From contig NZ_CP031705.1 in NCBI RefSeq assembly GCF_022701255.1, positions 2,121,501 through 2,185,500 on the forward strand: a DNA stretch of 64,000 nucleotides, in the 5' to 3' direction. Within the stretch, counting starts at the first letter, position 1. Each line of letters begins with the position of its first letter. Made by a program: the position numbers and the translations under genes. Shown here in pieces: positions 46,281 to 54,486 of the stretch. The stretch comes from Microcoleus vaginatus HSN003 (lineage in GTDB: Bacteria > Cyanobacteriota > Cyanobacteriia > Cyanobacteriales > Microcoleaceae). The notes beneath the pieces are model-generated. The model worked only from the letters and a program-made list of their open reading frames with translations, did not search any database and was not told the DNA's origin.

Positions 46281-49200
46281 TTAGCGTGCCGACGGTAGCT
46301 GGATTTCGATACCCACTTTCTCGCCTAAATCGATCGCCGTATTAGCAAAATCAGTCATGCCTGCGATCGGAATAGCGATCGCAGTACCCGCCGCTAAAAT
46401 AGCTGTTAAGCTTTTCTTTAATCTGGTTTTATTCCATTGGTTCTCCGGTTTCTTAATTTCCGCTTCGACATCTTCAATATCAATAATTATCCCCTCGCGG
46501 ATGTCTTCGGGAAACTGCGTCGCGGTTTCACGCATTGATGAGATTAATTGGAGAATTTCCGCAGTATTGGCATTATTGATTTGCTTGAATTCATTATTGC
46601 TAACTTGCGCGTTGTCGCTGCCTATAACACCGGACATCGGGCCATTGAAGTTGTTGGTTTTTGAAGAGTTTTCAGTCATAACTTTTGCTTCGGCTGTAAT
46701 ATTAGTAGGTTTGCTAGCGAGTCGTTTAGCGATATCTACAAGGTCGTCATATTCTCTTCCGTATTTTTCATCGCCCATTTGGTTTCTGCGCCGAAGTTCG
46801 ATCGACTCATACCCATCCAGCAACGGCCGCAAATCCCAACTCTTTTTAAGTTTGCCGACCCGAACCTTAGTCTCGCCCATCTCCTCCAGCCCTAGCAATT
46901 CCTCGTAATCCAGCGGATCAGCATCGGGATAATCGGGAACCGGCACCCATTGACTGATTTCCAGATTGGCAAAAGAATTGTGGATTGTGCTAAACATATC
47001 GCGGATCAGACTCAGAAAAGAACGCCGCGTCGATTCCCGCCCGCTAACGGCAATAAAGATTTTCTTATCTTCCGGGTCAGATTTAATCCGGGCGATGTTG
47101 TACACCTCAGCGCCTTCGGTGTACTCCAGCATAACCCCCGTCCGCCAGTGGGTGCAGTTGTGGATTTTCTTGTGCATGAGGACGATGAAGCGCGAGAGGA
47201 TGCTGTCGGGGAGGATGCGGTAGTGATATTGAAATTCCAGGGTTTCGCCTTGGAGTTTGGTGTTTTGCGGTTCTTCTTTGGGCAAGATGCCGGGGATGAG
47301 GAAAGTCGGCGCGGGACAATGGCTGACGGGGAAGCAGAGTTCAAATTCCTCCATCAACCCGGTGAGGCAGTGGTAGCGGTGGCGGGGATATTTATTTGAG
47401 TCGAGGATGCGGCTGAGGTCGGCGTAGGAGAGAATACCTTTGGTTTTGACTTTGAGTTCATCGTCGCTGAGGAGGGCATAGATGCCTTCTGTCACCCAGT
47501 GGGGATTGAGGATGTTGGTGGATTGCAGGATCGGGTGTTCGCGAAAGTTGAGGACAATGCCCAGGTTGTGCAGCAGTCCGATCAGTTGGGTTTGGTCGGT
47601 TTCTTCAAAGATGTTTTCTTTGGCGCAGATGGTGGCGTATTCGCTGATGCTGATGATGTCTTTGTCGAGGTTTTCCAGGCGCTGCTTGACTTGGAACCAG
47701 CTTAGTGGCAAAAGATCGTAGACTTCTTTGAGTTGGGAGATTTCCGTGTGGATGGCGCTGCGGAGTTCGTCGATGCCGGTTCCGCTTTGGCAGGAGGTTT
47801 CGATAATGGCTTTGATGTTGGGATATTTGTCGCGCAAGGCTTTGCGGTTGAGATCCAGGGGTTGTTCGTCGCATTTGTTGCCGACGAGGATGACGGGGGA
47901 TGCGTCGCCGAAGCTTTCGATCAGTTTCAGCCAGTATTCGAGGCGGTTTTCGTCTTCGCTGGTGCGGCAGTTGCACACCAGCAGGTAGAGGCTGCGTTTG
48001 GTAAGGAAAAATTGGTGGGTGGCGTGGTAGATTTCTTGTCCGCCGAAGTCCCAGACGTTGAGTTTTACGGGTTTGGTGTTGACTGTAATTTTCCAGTCTG
48101 TGATGTTGAGTCCGTCGGTTTGGGGCTCGTTGGGGTTGTATTTGTTGTGGATAAGGCGGTTGATCAGGCAGGTTTTGCCGACGCTGCCTTGCCCGACGAG
48201 GAGGACTTTGGCTTCGTTGAGGGGGAGAACTTCGCCACTGCGGAGTTTGCGGAGGTAGTTGAAGATGGTGACCGGAGTACCGGGAGCTTCGTAGTTGTTG
48301 GCGGGTCCTAGAACTTCTGGAGAAATGGGCAGGGGATTGTGGCGGAGGTCGAGTTTTGCAAGTTTTGGCAGTGTTTCCAAACATTCAGGAATCTTTTCAA
48401 TCTGATTGTTACTGAGGAAAAGCCCTGTCAGATTCGACAGTTGGCCGATGACTTCTGGGATGGATGTAATCTGATTTTTACTGAGGTGAAGCCATGTCAG
48501 ATTCGACAGTTGGCCGATGACTTCTGGGATGGATGTAATCTGATTGTCTCTGAGGTCAAGCTGTGTCAGATTCGACAGTTGCCCGATGACTTCTGGGATG
48601 GATGTAATCTGATTGTTACTGAGGTCAAGCTGGGTCAGATTCGACAGTTGCCCGATGACTTCTGGGATGGATGTAATCTGATTGTTACTGAGGTCAAGCT
48701 GGGTCAGATTCGACAGTTGTCCGATGACTTCTGGGATGGATGTAATCTGATTGTTACTGAGGTGAAGCCATGTCAGATTCGACAGTTGCCCGATAACTTC
48801 GGGGATGGATGTAATCTGATTGTTAAAGAGGACAAGCCATGTCAGATTCGACATTTTGCCGATGACTTCTGGGATGGATGTAATCTGATTGTTCCAGAGG
48901 ACAAGCTGTGTCAGATTCGACAGTTGACCGATGACTTCTGGGATGGATGCAATCTGATTTTTACTGAGGAAAAGCCCTGTCAGATTCGACAGTTGACCGA
49001 TGACTTCTGGGATGGATGTAATCTGATTGTTACTGAGGTCAAGCTGTGTCAGATTCGACAGTTCCCCGATGATTTCTGGGATGGATGTAATCTGATTGTT
49101 ACTGAGGATAAGCTGTGTCAGATTCGACAGTTGCCCCAGGATTTCTGGGATGGATGGAATCTGATTGTCTCTGAGGTCAAGCTGTGTCAAATTCGACAGT

Positions 49201-49985
49201 TGCCCCAGGATTTCTGGGATGGATGTAATCTGATTTTTACTGAGGAAAAGCCCTGTCAGATTCGACAGTTGGCCGATGACTTCTGGGATGGATGTAATCT
49301 GATTGTCTCTGAGGTCAAGCTGTGTCAGATTCGACAGTTGGCCGATGACTTCTGGGATGGATGTAATCTGATTGTTACTGAGGTCAAGCTCTGTCAGATT
49401 CGACAGTTGGCCGATGACTTCTGGGATGGATGTAATCTGATTGTTCCAGAGGACAAGCTCTGTCAGATTCGACAGTTGGCCGATGACTTCTGGGATGGAT
49501 GTAATCTGATTGTTCCAGAGGACAAGCTGTGTCAGATTCGACAGTTGGCCGATGACTTCTGGGATGGATGTAATCTGATTGTTACTGAGGACAAGCTCTG
49601 TCAGATTCGACAGTTGGCCGATCGCATCTGGAATTTTTGTTAAACCAATGCTGGTTAAATTTAAACTCTCTAACTGCTTCATTTCCAGCAGCACTTCTGG
49701 CATCGTTCCGAATGGATTGCCGCTGAGGTCGATCGATCGCAAATTTAAGAGCGAGCGTAATTGCTCTGGCAGTGTTCTGAATTGATTGGTAATTAGTTTC
49801 GGAGTCAGTTTACCATCAACAAATTCCCAGTCTTCCGTCTTCTTCCCCAACACCAACATCTCAAGCTGCGTGCACTTGCCAATCTCCGGCGGCAATTCCT
49901 CCAAGTCCAGCCCCGACAAATCCAGTTGGGTCAATTTTTCCTCGGCTGCTTGGTCAATTCGCCGCACTGCTTCCTCTCGCGTCAT
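46281..49985 (-). CDS. Roco-family GTPase with leucine-rich repeats
   Basis: A 1234-residue multidomain protein. N-terminal LRRs: several divergent ones (residues 20-124), then 18 near-identical 23-residue repeats (125-538; consensus LSNLTxLxLSNNQITSIPEV plus IGQ), then one more. A Roc GTPase domain follows: P-loop GQGSVGKT (598-605), WDFGGQE (645-651), NKCD (703-706). A COR domain covers about 730-1060, and the end (1131-1234) is a module shared with the next gene. Roco proteins are GTP-dependent dimers; the bacterial role is unknown, and the architecture (sensor repeats, switch, C-terminal module) resembles NLR-like signalling proteins. ATG start. Confidence 0.9.
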   Translation of the reverse strand: MTREEAVRRIDQAAEEKLTQLDLSGLDLEELPPEIGKCTQLEMLVLGKKTEDWEFVDGKLTPKLITNQFRTLPEQLRSLLNLRSIDLSGNPFGTMPEVLLEMKQLESLNLTSIGLTKIPDAIGQLSNLTELVLSNNQITSIPEVIGQLSNLTQLVLWNNQITSIPEVIGQLSNLTELVLWNNQITSIPEVIGQLSNLTELDLSNNQITSIPEVIGQLSNLTQLDLRDNQITSIPEVIGQLSNLTGLFLSKNQITSIPEILGQLSNLTQLDLRDNQIPSIPEILGQLSNLTQLILSNNQITSIPEIIGELSNLTQLDLSNNQITSIPEVIGQLSNLTGLFLSKNQIASIPEVIGQLSNLTQLVLWNNQITSIPEVIGKMSNLTWLVLFNNQITSIPEVIGQLSNLTWLHLSNNQITSIPEVIGQLSNLTQLDLSNNQITSIPEVIGQLSNLTQLDLSNNQITSIPEVIGQLSNLTQLDLRDNQITSIPEVIGQLSNLTWLHLSKNQITSIPEVIGQLSNLTGLFLSNNQIEKIPECLETLPKLAKLDLRHNPLPISPEVLGPANNYEAPGTPVTIFNYLRKLRSGEVLPLNEAKVLLVGQGSVGKTCLINRLIHNKYNPNEPQTDGLNITDWKITVNTKPVKLNVWDFGGQEIYHATHQFFLTKRSLYLLVCNCRTSEDENRLEYWLKLIESFGDASPVILVGNKCDEQPLDLNRKALRDKYPNIKAIIETSCQSGTGIDELRSAIHTEISQLKEVYDLLPLSWFQVKQRLENLDKDIISISEYATICAKENIFEETDQTQLIGLLHNLGIVLNFREHPILQSTNILNPHWVTEGIYALLSDDELKVKTKGILSYADLSRILDSNKYPRHRYHCLTGLMEEFELCFPVSHCPAPTFLIPGILPKEEPQNTKLQGETLEFQYHYRILPDSILSRFIVLMHKKIHNCTHWRTGVMLEYTEGAEVYNIARIKSDPEDKKIFIAVSGRESTRRSFLSLIRDMFSTIHNSFANLEISQWVPVPDYPDADPLDYEELLGLEEMGETKVRVGKLKKSWDLRPLLDGYESIELRRRNQMGDEKYGREYDDLVDIAKRLASKPTNITAEAKVMTENSSKTNNFNGPMSGVIGSDNAQVSNNEFKQINNANTAEILQLISSMRETATQFPEDIREGIIIDIEDVEAEIKKPENQWNKTRLKKSLTAILAAGTAIAIPIAGMTDFANTAIDLGEKVGIEIQLPSAR
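46284..46595 (-). repeat. Shared 104-codon C-terminal module, copy 1
   Basis: Encodes the end of the Roco protein (residues 1131-1234), preceded by an Asn/Ser-rich segment (NNFNGPMSGVIGSDN). Its twin is at 45544-45855. Confidence 0.85.
48372..49613 (-). repeat. Tandem array of eighteen 69-bp LRR-coding repeats
   Basis: Eighteen contiguous 69-base units with few substitutions, concentrated at codons for the variable residues (for example E/Q/G/W at position 6 and S/W/R at position 10). The uniformity of the DNA indicates recent expansion or ongoing recombination. The array keeps frame throughout and lies fully within the Roco gene. Confidence 0.93.
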
Positions 49986-50066
49986 GCCCTTTGTCTCTCG
50001 GTAGGATTCATTTTATTGTGACAGGAATTTTCGCTTGGTGGGGAGTTGCCCGCGCGTCACAATCAA

Positions 50067-50128
50067 AGAAACCGGGTTTTTTTTGTTTCTACACTGTCAT
50101 GCGTCTTCAGGGCAAAAACCCGGTTTCT
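50067..50128. repeat. Paired AAACCCGGTTTCT inverted repeat (copy 2)
   Basis: AGAAACCGGGTTTT (50067-50080) and AAAAACCCGGTTTCT (50114-50128) are complementary, spaced about 34 bases, in opposite order to copy 1 at 37340-37405. It lies between the Roco and vapB genes. Confidence 0.75.
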
Positions 50129-50178
50129 GAGCGAGGCATCACAACTATAATAAAATAACGGTTAAAAGAGGAAAGCCA

Positions 50179-50448
50179 ATGGTGACGAGCCTGAATGTGG
50201 ATACGGCACTGCTGCAAGAGGCGATCGAACTTGAGGGAGAAATTGAGTTCGAGACTCTAGTTGAAATCGCCTTGCGCGAATACATTCAACGCCGCAAACA
50301 GCCACAGAATCTCGAACTTAGCTTTGGAGAATCTCTCAGTGCATTTCGTGAAAAATATCAACTGCACGAACTCGGTTTAAATCCTGATGAAATTTGGGGA
50401 GAAGTTCGCGATCGAACTTTTGCAGGACGCGAGGTCATCTTTGAATGA
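50179..50448 (+). CDS. VapB-like antitoxin
   Basis: An 89-residue protein with an N-terminal VapB-type segment (VTSLNVDTALLQEAIELEGE) and a helical FETLVEIALREYIQRRKQ region, the usual DNA-binding and toxin-binding parts of a type II antitoxin. Its TGA overlaps the ATG of the next frame (ATGA), as in vapBC operons. GAGGAAAG precedes the ATG. The cognate toxin gene is frameshifted, so the antitoxin may now be an orphan. Confidence 0.8.
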   Translation: MVTSLNVDTALLQEAIELEGEIEFETLVEIALREYIQRRKQPQNLELSFGESLSAFREKYQLHELGLNPDEIWGEVRDRTFAGREVIFE

Positions 50449-50860
50449 CGCTGCGTTATTTACTCGATACCAACATTATCTCCGAACCTGTTCGTCCTGT
50501 TCCGAATGCGAATGTGATGACTAAACTAATTGAGGCAAAATCCACAGTGGCGCCTCGATAGTTTGGCATGAAGTTCTGCTGGGCTGTTATCGAATGCCAG
50601 ATTCTAAGCGTCGCAGTGCGATCGAAGCTTATCTTCAGGAAGAAGTGAAAGTAAAATTACCGATTTTGCCCTACACCCAAGAAGCGGCTGAGTGGTTCGC
50701 TAAAGAACGAGCAAGACTCATCCCCCTCGGGCTTACACCGTCTTATGCTGATGGGCAAATTGCAGCGATCGCTAAAGTCAATAATCTGATTCTGGTGACA
50801 CGAAATGTGGCTGATTATGCAAACTTTCAAGACTTGGCAATCGAAAACTGGTTTTCTTAA
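50445..50860 (+). pseudogene. Frameshifted VapC-like PIN toxin
   Basis: The frame starts at 50445 (MTLRYLLDTNIISEPVRP, PIN motif with catalytic Asp) and stops at 50559-50561 after about 38 codons. The family sequence continues in another frame (GASIVWHEVLLGCYRMPDSKR...SYADGQIAAIAKVNNLILVTRNVADYANF) to 50860. The break is at about 50552-50556 (GTGGCG): adding one G restores a single PIN-domain protein of about 138 residues. It is either a real loss of function or a sequencing error; no slippery sequence for programmed frameshifting is evident. Confidence 0.8.
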
Positions 50861-50871
50861 ACTTAATCTAT

Positions 50872-51192
50872 TTAATCATCGGTTTGATGAGAAACTATAA
50901 TGCGATCGATGTGTTGCAGGTGGTGATCGTAATAACGCCAAGCATTCTCTAAATCGCGATCCGACAAACCTGGATAATTCCGAAGTAACTCAGCCTCATC
51001 AGCCCCCTGTTGGTGAAGCGAAACCACTGTCCAAACAGGAATGCGGGTGTTGCGAATCCGGGCATTTCCTCCACAAACTCCAGGCGTACTCTGAATCGCC
51101 CTAGCTGAGAGTTTTTCTTGAAACAGCAAACTCTCTTCAGGTGTCAGCGACTCAATGACTTGAATTAAGGAGTCAACCAACTGAATGTTCAT
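50872..51192 (-). CDS. Orphan DUF433 protein
   Basis: A 106-residue protein with the DUF433 core STPGVCGGNARIRNTRIPVW, then VVSLHQQGADEAELLRNYPGLSDRDLENAW, at about residues 35-90. Unlike the 38179 gene it has no DUF5615 partner; a vapC remnant lies next to it in convergent orientation. The N-terminal 30 residues form a helix (QVIESLTPEESLLFQEKL). Probably an antitoxin-like DNA-binding protein without toxin. Confidence 0.8.
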   Translation of the reverse strand: MNIQLVDSLIQVIESLTPEESLLFQEKLSARAIQSTPGVCGGNARIRNTRIPVWTVVSLHQQGADEAELLRNYPGLSDRDLENAWRYYDHHLQHIDRIIVSHQTDD

Positions 51193-51229
51193 AGCTGGTA
51201 ATTTACAGAATATATAATAGTGCGATCGC

Positions 51230-51385
51230 TCAAACTATCATAGCAAATTTCCCCAACACCAACCTCTCAAGCGGAGCGCACTTGCCAATCTGTGGCGGCA
51301 ATTTCTCCAACCCTGCCAAATCCAATTCTGTCTGGCCTTCATCTGCGGCTTTGTCGATTAACTGCAACGACTCCTCTCGCGTCAT
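51230..51385 (-). pseudogene. N-terminal remnant of a second Roco gene
   Basis: A 51-codon frame starting ATG at 51385 encodes MTREESLQLIDKAADEG, then QTELDLAGLEKLPPQIGKC and APLERLVLGK, closely matching the first 48 residues of the Roco protein (MTREEAVRRIDQAAEEK...LPPEIGKCTQLEMLVLGK). It then ends at a TGA. Homology continues upstream (51386-51425 matches 49986-50025, including CATTTTATTGTGACAGGA). It is thus the start of a duplicated Roco gene whose remainder is lost; an IS630 element lies 36 bases upstream. Confidence 0.85.
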
Positions 51386-51460
51386 ATCCTTTGTCTTTCG
51401 GTAGTCTTCATTTTATTGTGACAGGATCAGATAAACTGGGTTTCCAAGGTCTGCGTGTGA

Positions 51461-52613
51461 TATAGCATTTCTTAGAAAGATGAGGTATAATATAACTGAC
51501 TTAAACGGAGTGAAAAATATAGAACTTCAAAATGTTATACAGCTCTAATTAAATAGGGCGATCTTCGAGCAGTAGTCCCTCGACCCGCAGCAGTCACTAG
51601 AATGACAACTATCTCAAATTTTAGCAAGGATCACGCATTAGTAAAAATGAAAACTTATTCGATTGATTTTAGACAAAAAATTATGGATGTGTACCATAAT
51701 GAACCGCTGTCACAAAGAGCAATAGCTAACCGTTTTTGTGTAGCCCTAAGTTTTGTCCAAAAATTGGTTAAACAGTATCGTGACACCCAAAACATTGCTC
51801 CTCGCACTGAGCGATGTGGAGTCAAATTAAAACTGAATGCAGAACAACTGCTAATTTTAGCGGAATTGATTGAAGCAAACAATGATGCAACTCTCGAAGA
51901 ACTCCGTTATTTACTGTACCAAAAAATTGGTTTTACCATCAGCGTAGCAACGATGGGAAGAATGGCAAAACTCTTAAACATGACTTTGAAAAAAAAACTC
52001 TTTTCCCGTCAGACAAAGGCACTGACAGGGTTCAGAACCTGCGATACGAGTTCTGGCAAAAAATTAGAGAAGTTTGTTTCAAAGACTTAATATTCATTGA
52101 TGAATGTGGAGTAAACTTGGCAATGGTTAGGTTATATGCTCGATCTCTAAAAGGTTCAAGAGCCAAGGGATCAAAACCGAATAAACGCGGAAGAAATGTC
52201 TCAATAATTGGAGCTATATCGGTCAAAGAAGTCCTAACATCAGTTAATTTAATAGGTACAACTGATGCAATTACATTTGAGGCTTTTATTATCCGAAAAT
52301 TAGTGCCAAAGTTATGGAAAGGTGCTTGTGTAGTCATGGATAATTGTACTATTCATACCGGAGAAGAAGTAGAAAAAGCCATCCAAAAAAAAGGGGCTAA
52401 ATTAATATACTTGTCGCCCTATTCGCCGGATTTCTCCCCAATTGAAAATTTATGGTCAAAACTTAAAAATATTCTCCGTTCTATCAAGACACCTAATTAT
52501 AAAGAGTTAGCAAAAGCCATAGAGTTTGCATTTAGTGAAGTTACATCAGCAAATATTTGGAATTGGTTTACTCACTGCTGTTATTGTACCTCACCTTTGT
52601 AAGAAATGCTATA
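51461..52613 (+). mobile_element. IS630-family insertion sequence
   Basis: A 1.15-kb element with terminal inverted repeats of about 31 bp (left TATAGCATTTCTTAGAAAGA, right end complementary with three mismatches) and a TA dinucleotide at each edge, the target duplication of IS630/Tc1 elements. It carries one transposase gene read in two frames. Inserted just upstream of the Roco remnant. Confidence 0.9.
51647..52602 (+). CDS. IS630-family transposase (two frames, A9 slip site)
   Basis: DDE transposase catalysing cut-and-paste of the element. The first frame (ATG 51647, MKTYSIDFRQKIMDVYHNE) holds the HTH domain (QRAIANRFCVALSFVQKLV) and ends at 52090. The catalytic part is in the other frame: LIFIDECG (first Asp), VVMDNCTIH (second Asp) and FSPIENLWSKL (Glu), ending at 52602. 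A run of nine A at 51989-51997 is where a -1 shift joins the two in the register expected of the family (TLKKK to TLFPSDKG). Such A-run frameshifting is common in IS630. An upstream ATG at 51602 is less likely. Confidence 0.88.
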
Positions 52614-52728
52614 CCTACTTACTTAAACTTTAGATAATCTAAATATAAACACATAATAAACCTCAATCTGATGTTTTTTACCAACAGATGACAAATGGGG
52701 TAAGCTTGGGATAGGAAGTTATTTGTTT

Positions 52729-53613
52729 ATGAATCAAATTAAACGTGTTGCCATAGTGGGAGGAACCCACGGAAACGAACTCACAGGAATTTACCTGGTG
52801 AAGAAATTCGATCGCGCGCCAGAGTTAATTCGGCGATCGACTTTTGAAACAATCGCCCTGCTAGCCAATCCCAAAGCTTGCGAAATCGGGACACGCTACC
52901 TCGATATTGACCTCAACCGCTGCTTTACAAAGCAAGATTTAGAAAATCCCCATCTCTCCAGCTATGAAGCGCAGCGGGCGAAAGAAATCTACCGCCTTTT
53001 TAGCTCAGAAAACACTCATCTGCCCAACCTAATTATCGATTTGCACAGCACCACATCCAACATGGGGCTAACATTTATTCTCGCCAGCCATCATCCATTT
53101 AACCTGCAACTAGCAGCTTATTTAACCTCTGTCTATCCCCACCTCAAGGTACTCGCTTCTACAACCAAGAATCATGATAGTCCTTTGCTGCGATCGCTTT
53201 CCGACTTAGGCGGTACGCTGGAGGTTGGTGCAGTGGCACAAGGCGTATTAGATGCGTCTTTATTTCAGCAAACTGAGCAAGTTGTGTGCAAAATTTTAGA
53301 CTGCGTAGAAGCCTACAATCAAGGCACAATGCCTTCTGCAAAAAATCCCCTGACTATTTATCACACCATTGGGGCGATCGACTATCCCAGAAACGAGAAC
53401 AGAGAAATTCAGGCAATGATTCATCCTCATCTGCAATCCAGAGATTATCAAGCCCTAAATCCCGGCGATCCGATGTTTTTGACCTTGGATGGTGAGTCGG
53501 TATTGTATGAAGGTAAATCAACCGTTTATCCCATTTTCATTAACGAGGCTGCTTACTACGAAAAAGGAATTGCCATGTGTTTTACCCAAAAACTAATAGT
53601 CACTCTTGAGTAG
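52729..53613 (+). CDS. Aspartoacylase-family zinc hydrolase
   Basis: Probably hydrolyses an N-acyl-aspartate to aspartate and a carboxylate. The 294-residue protein has the zinc motif GGTHGNELTG (His and Glu at residues 14 and 17), DLNRCF, the IIDLHSTTSNMG zinc His, and GGTLEVGAVAQGVL, all as in aspartoacylase. Cyanobacteria commonly carry such a gene; the natural substrate is uncertain. I use the ATG at 52729, preceded by AGGAAG, instead of a TTG two codons earlier. Confidence 0.9.
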   Translation: MNQIKRVAIVGGTHGNELTGIYLVKKFDRAPELIRRSTFETIALLANPKACEIGTRYLDIDLNRCFTKQDLENPHLSSYEAQRAKEIYRLFSSENTHLPNLIIDLHSTTSNMGLTFILASHHPFNLQLAAYLTSVYPHLKVLASTTKNHDSPLLRSLSDLGGTLEVGAVAQGVLDASLFQQTEQVVCKILDCVEAYNQGTMPSAKNPLTIYHTIGAIDYPRNENREIQAMIHPHLQSRDYQALNPGDPMFLTLDGESVLYEGKSTVYPIFINEAAYYEKGIAMCFTQKLIVTLE

Positions 53614-53627
53614 AAAATTAAAAATTA

Positions 53628-54326
53628 TTATTGAGGATTTTCAGGTGCCAAAAACTCCTCTTTAGAAGCCGTAGTAAAAGAACGCAATTCCTTCCATATT
53701 TCCAAAGTAATAATACAGGTAATCAGCCACACCACACCAGCCGTATAACCGGCAATAACATCCGTAGGCCAGTGAACTCCTAGATAAAGCCGACTCAAAC
53801 CAATAGCAGCAATTAATACAACTGTCAAGCTGTAAATCCACCAGCGTTGCTTGGGAAAGCGTGCACCCAACAAATATCCTAACAAACCGTAAATAACCAT
53901 TGAAATCATCGCGTGCCCGCTAGGAAAACTGTAAAAGCGAACGTCAACAACGCGCTCCCAAAGTTGAGGTCGAGCGCGGGCAAAAAGTTTTTTTAATAGT
54001 AAATTTAAACCGATCGAGCCACCACCCGCGAGCGCAATAGTTGCAGCTTCCGAGCGGTGATTTCGCCCTAGCAAAACAATACCCAAAATCAGAGAAATCA
54101 CTAGCAGCAAATCCGGCTCTCCCAAAAAGGTAAAGCCCAGCATTATTTGATCGCGCAGCGGAGTGTGCAATTCCCTCAGAGCTAGTAAAATAGAGGTATC
54201 GAAAGCGTAACTTTGTTTTCCCAACACCTCTTCGGCAATAGTGGCAAATCCCCACATCGCCAAAGCCGCAACAGCAAGCCCGGCCAGCCGAATTATCGAA
54301 ATGAGCGATCGAATTTTAGAACCCAT
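53628..54326 (-). CDS. PAP2-family membrane phosphatase
   Basis: A 232-residue membrane enzyme of the type 2 phosphatidic acid phosphatase family, acting on lipid phosphates or diphosphates such as undecaprenyl diphosphate. The signature is complete: KKLFARARP (Kx6RP), PSGHA and SRLYLGVHWPTDV (SRx5Hx3D). About five to six helices surround these. It converges with the aspartoacylase gene, with 14 bases between stops. Substrate not decided by sequence. Confidence 0.92.
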   Translation of the reverse strand: MGSKIRSLISIIRLAGLAVAALAMWGFATIAEEVLGKQSYAFDTSILLALRELHTPLRDQIMLGFTFLGEPDLLLVISLILGIVLLGRNHRSEAATIALAGGGSIGLNLLLKKLFARARPQLWERVVDVRFYSFPSGHAMISMVIYGLLGYLLGARFPKQRWWIYSLTVVLIAAIGLSRLYLGVHWPTDVIAGYTAGVVWLITCIITLEIWKELRSFTTASKEEFLAPENPQ

Positions 54327-54486
54327 TCTTGAACTAATTAAAATTTTAAAATTTCCAACTTAAAATAATACAACAAAGATAGGAAACGAAAACGCCTTAC
54401 CCATCGTCAAGATTCTGGAGCAACTCTATTCTGAATGATTAATTGATTTTTCACTACCCACCTCAACTTTTACATCCCATCGGCGA

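Noticed and set aside
47605..48384. A 259-codon frame in the Roco region
   Set aside because: Same strand but other frame of the Roco gene; very Arg/Pro/Gln-rich, typical of out-of-frame translation.
48372..49613. CRISPR array suspicion from regular 69-bp repeats
   Set aside because: The units are contiguous with no unique spacers and stay in frame as LRRs; no cas gene is present.
48339..49643. A 434-codon open frame opposite the LRR array
   Set aside because: It is the mirror of the 69-bp repeats (each unit has no stop in this frame) and lies opposite a clear Roco gene; its protein has no known fold.
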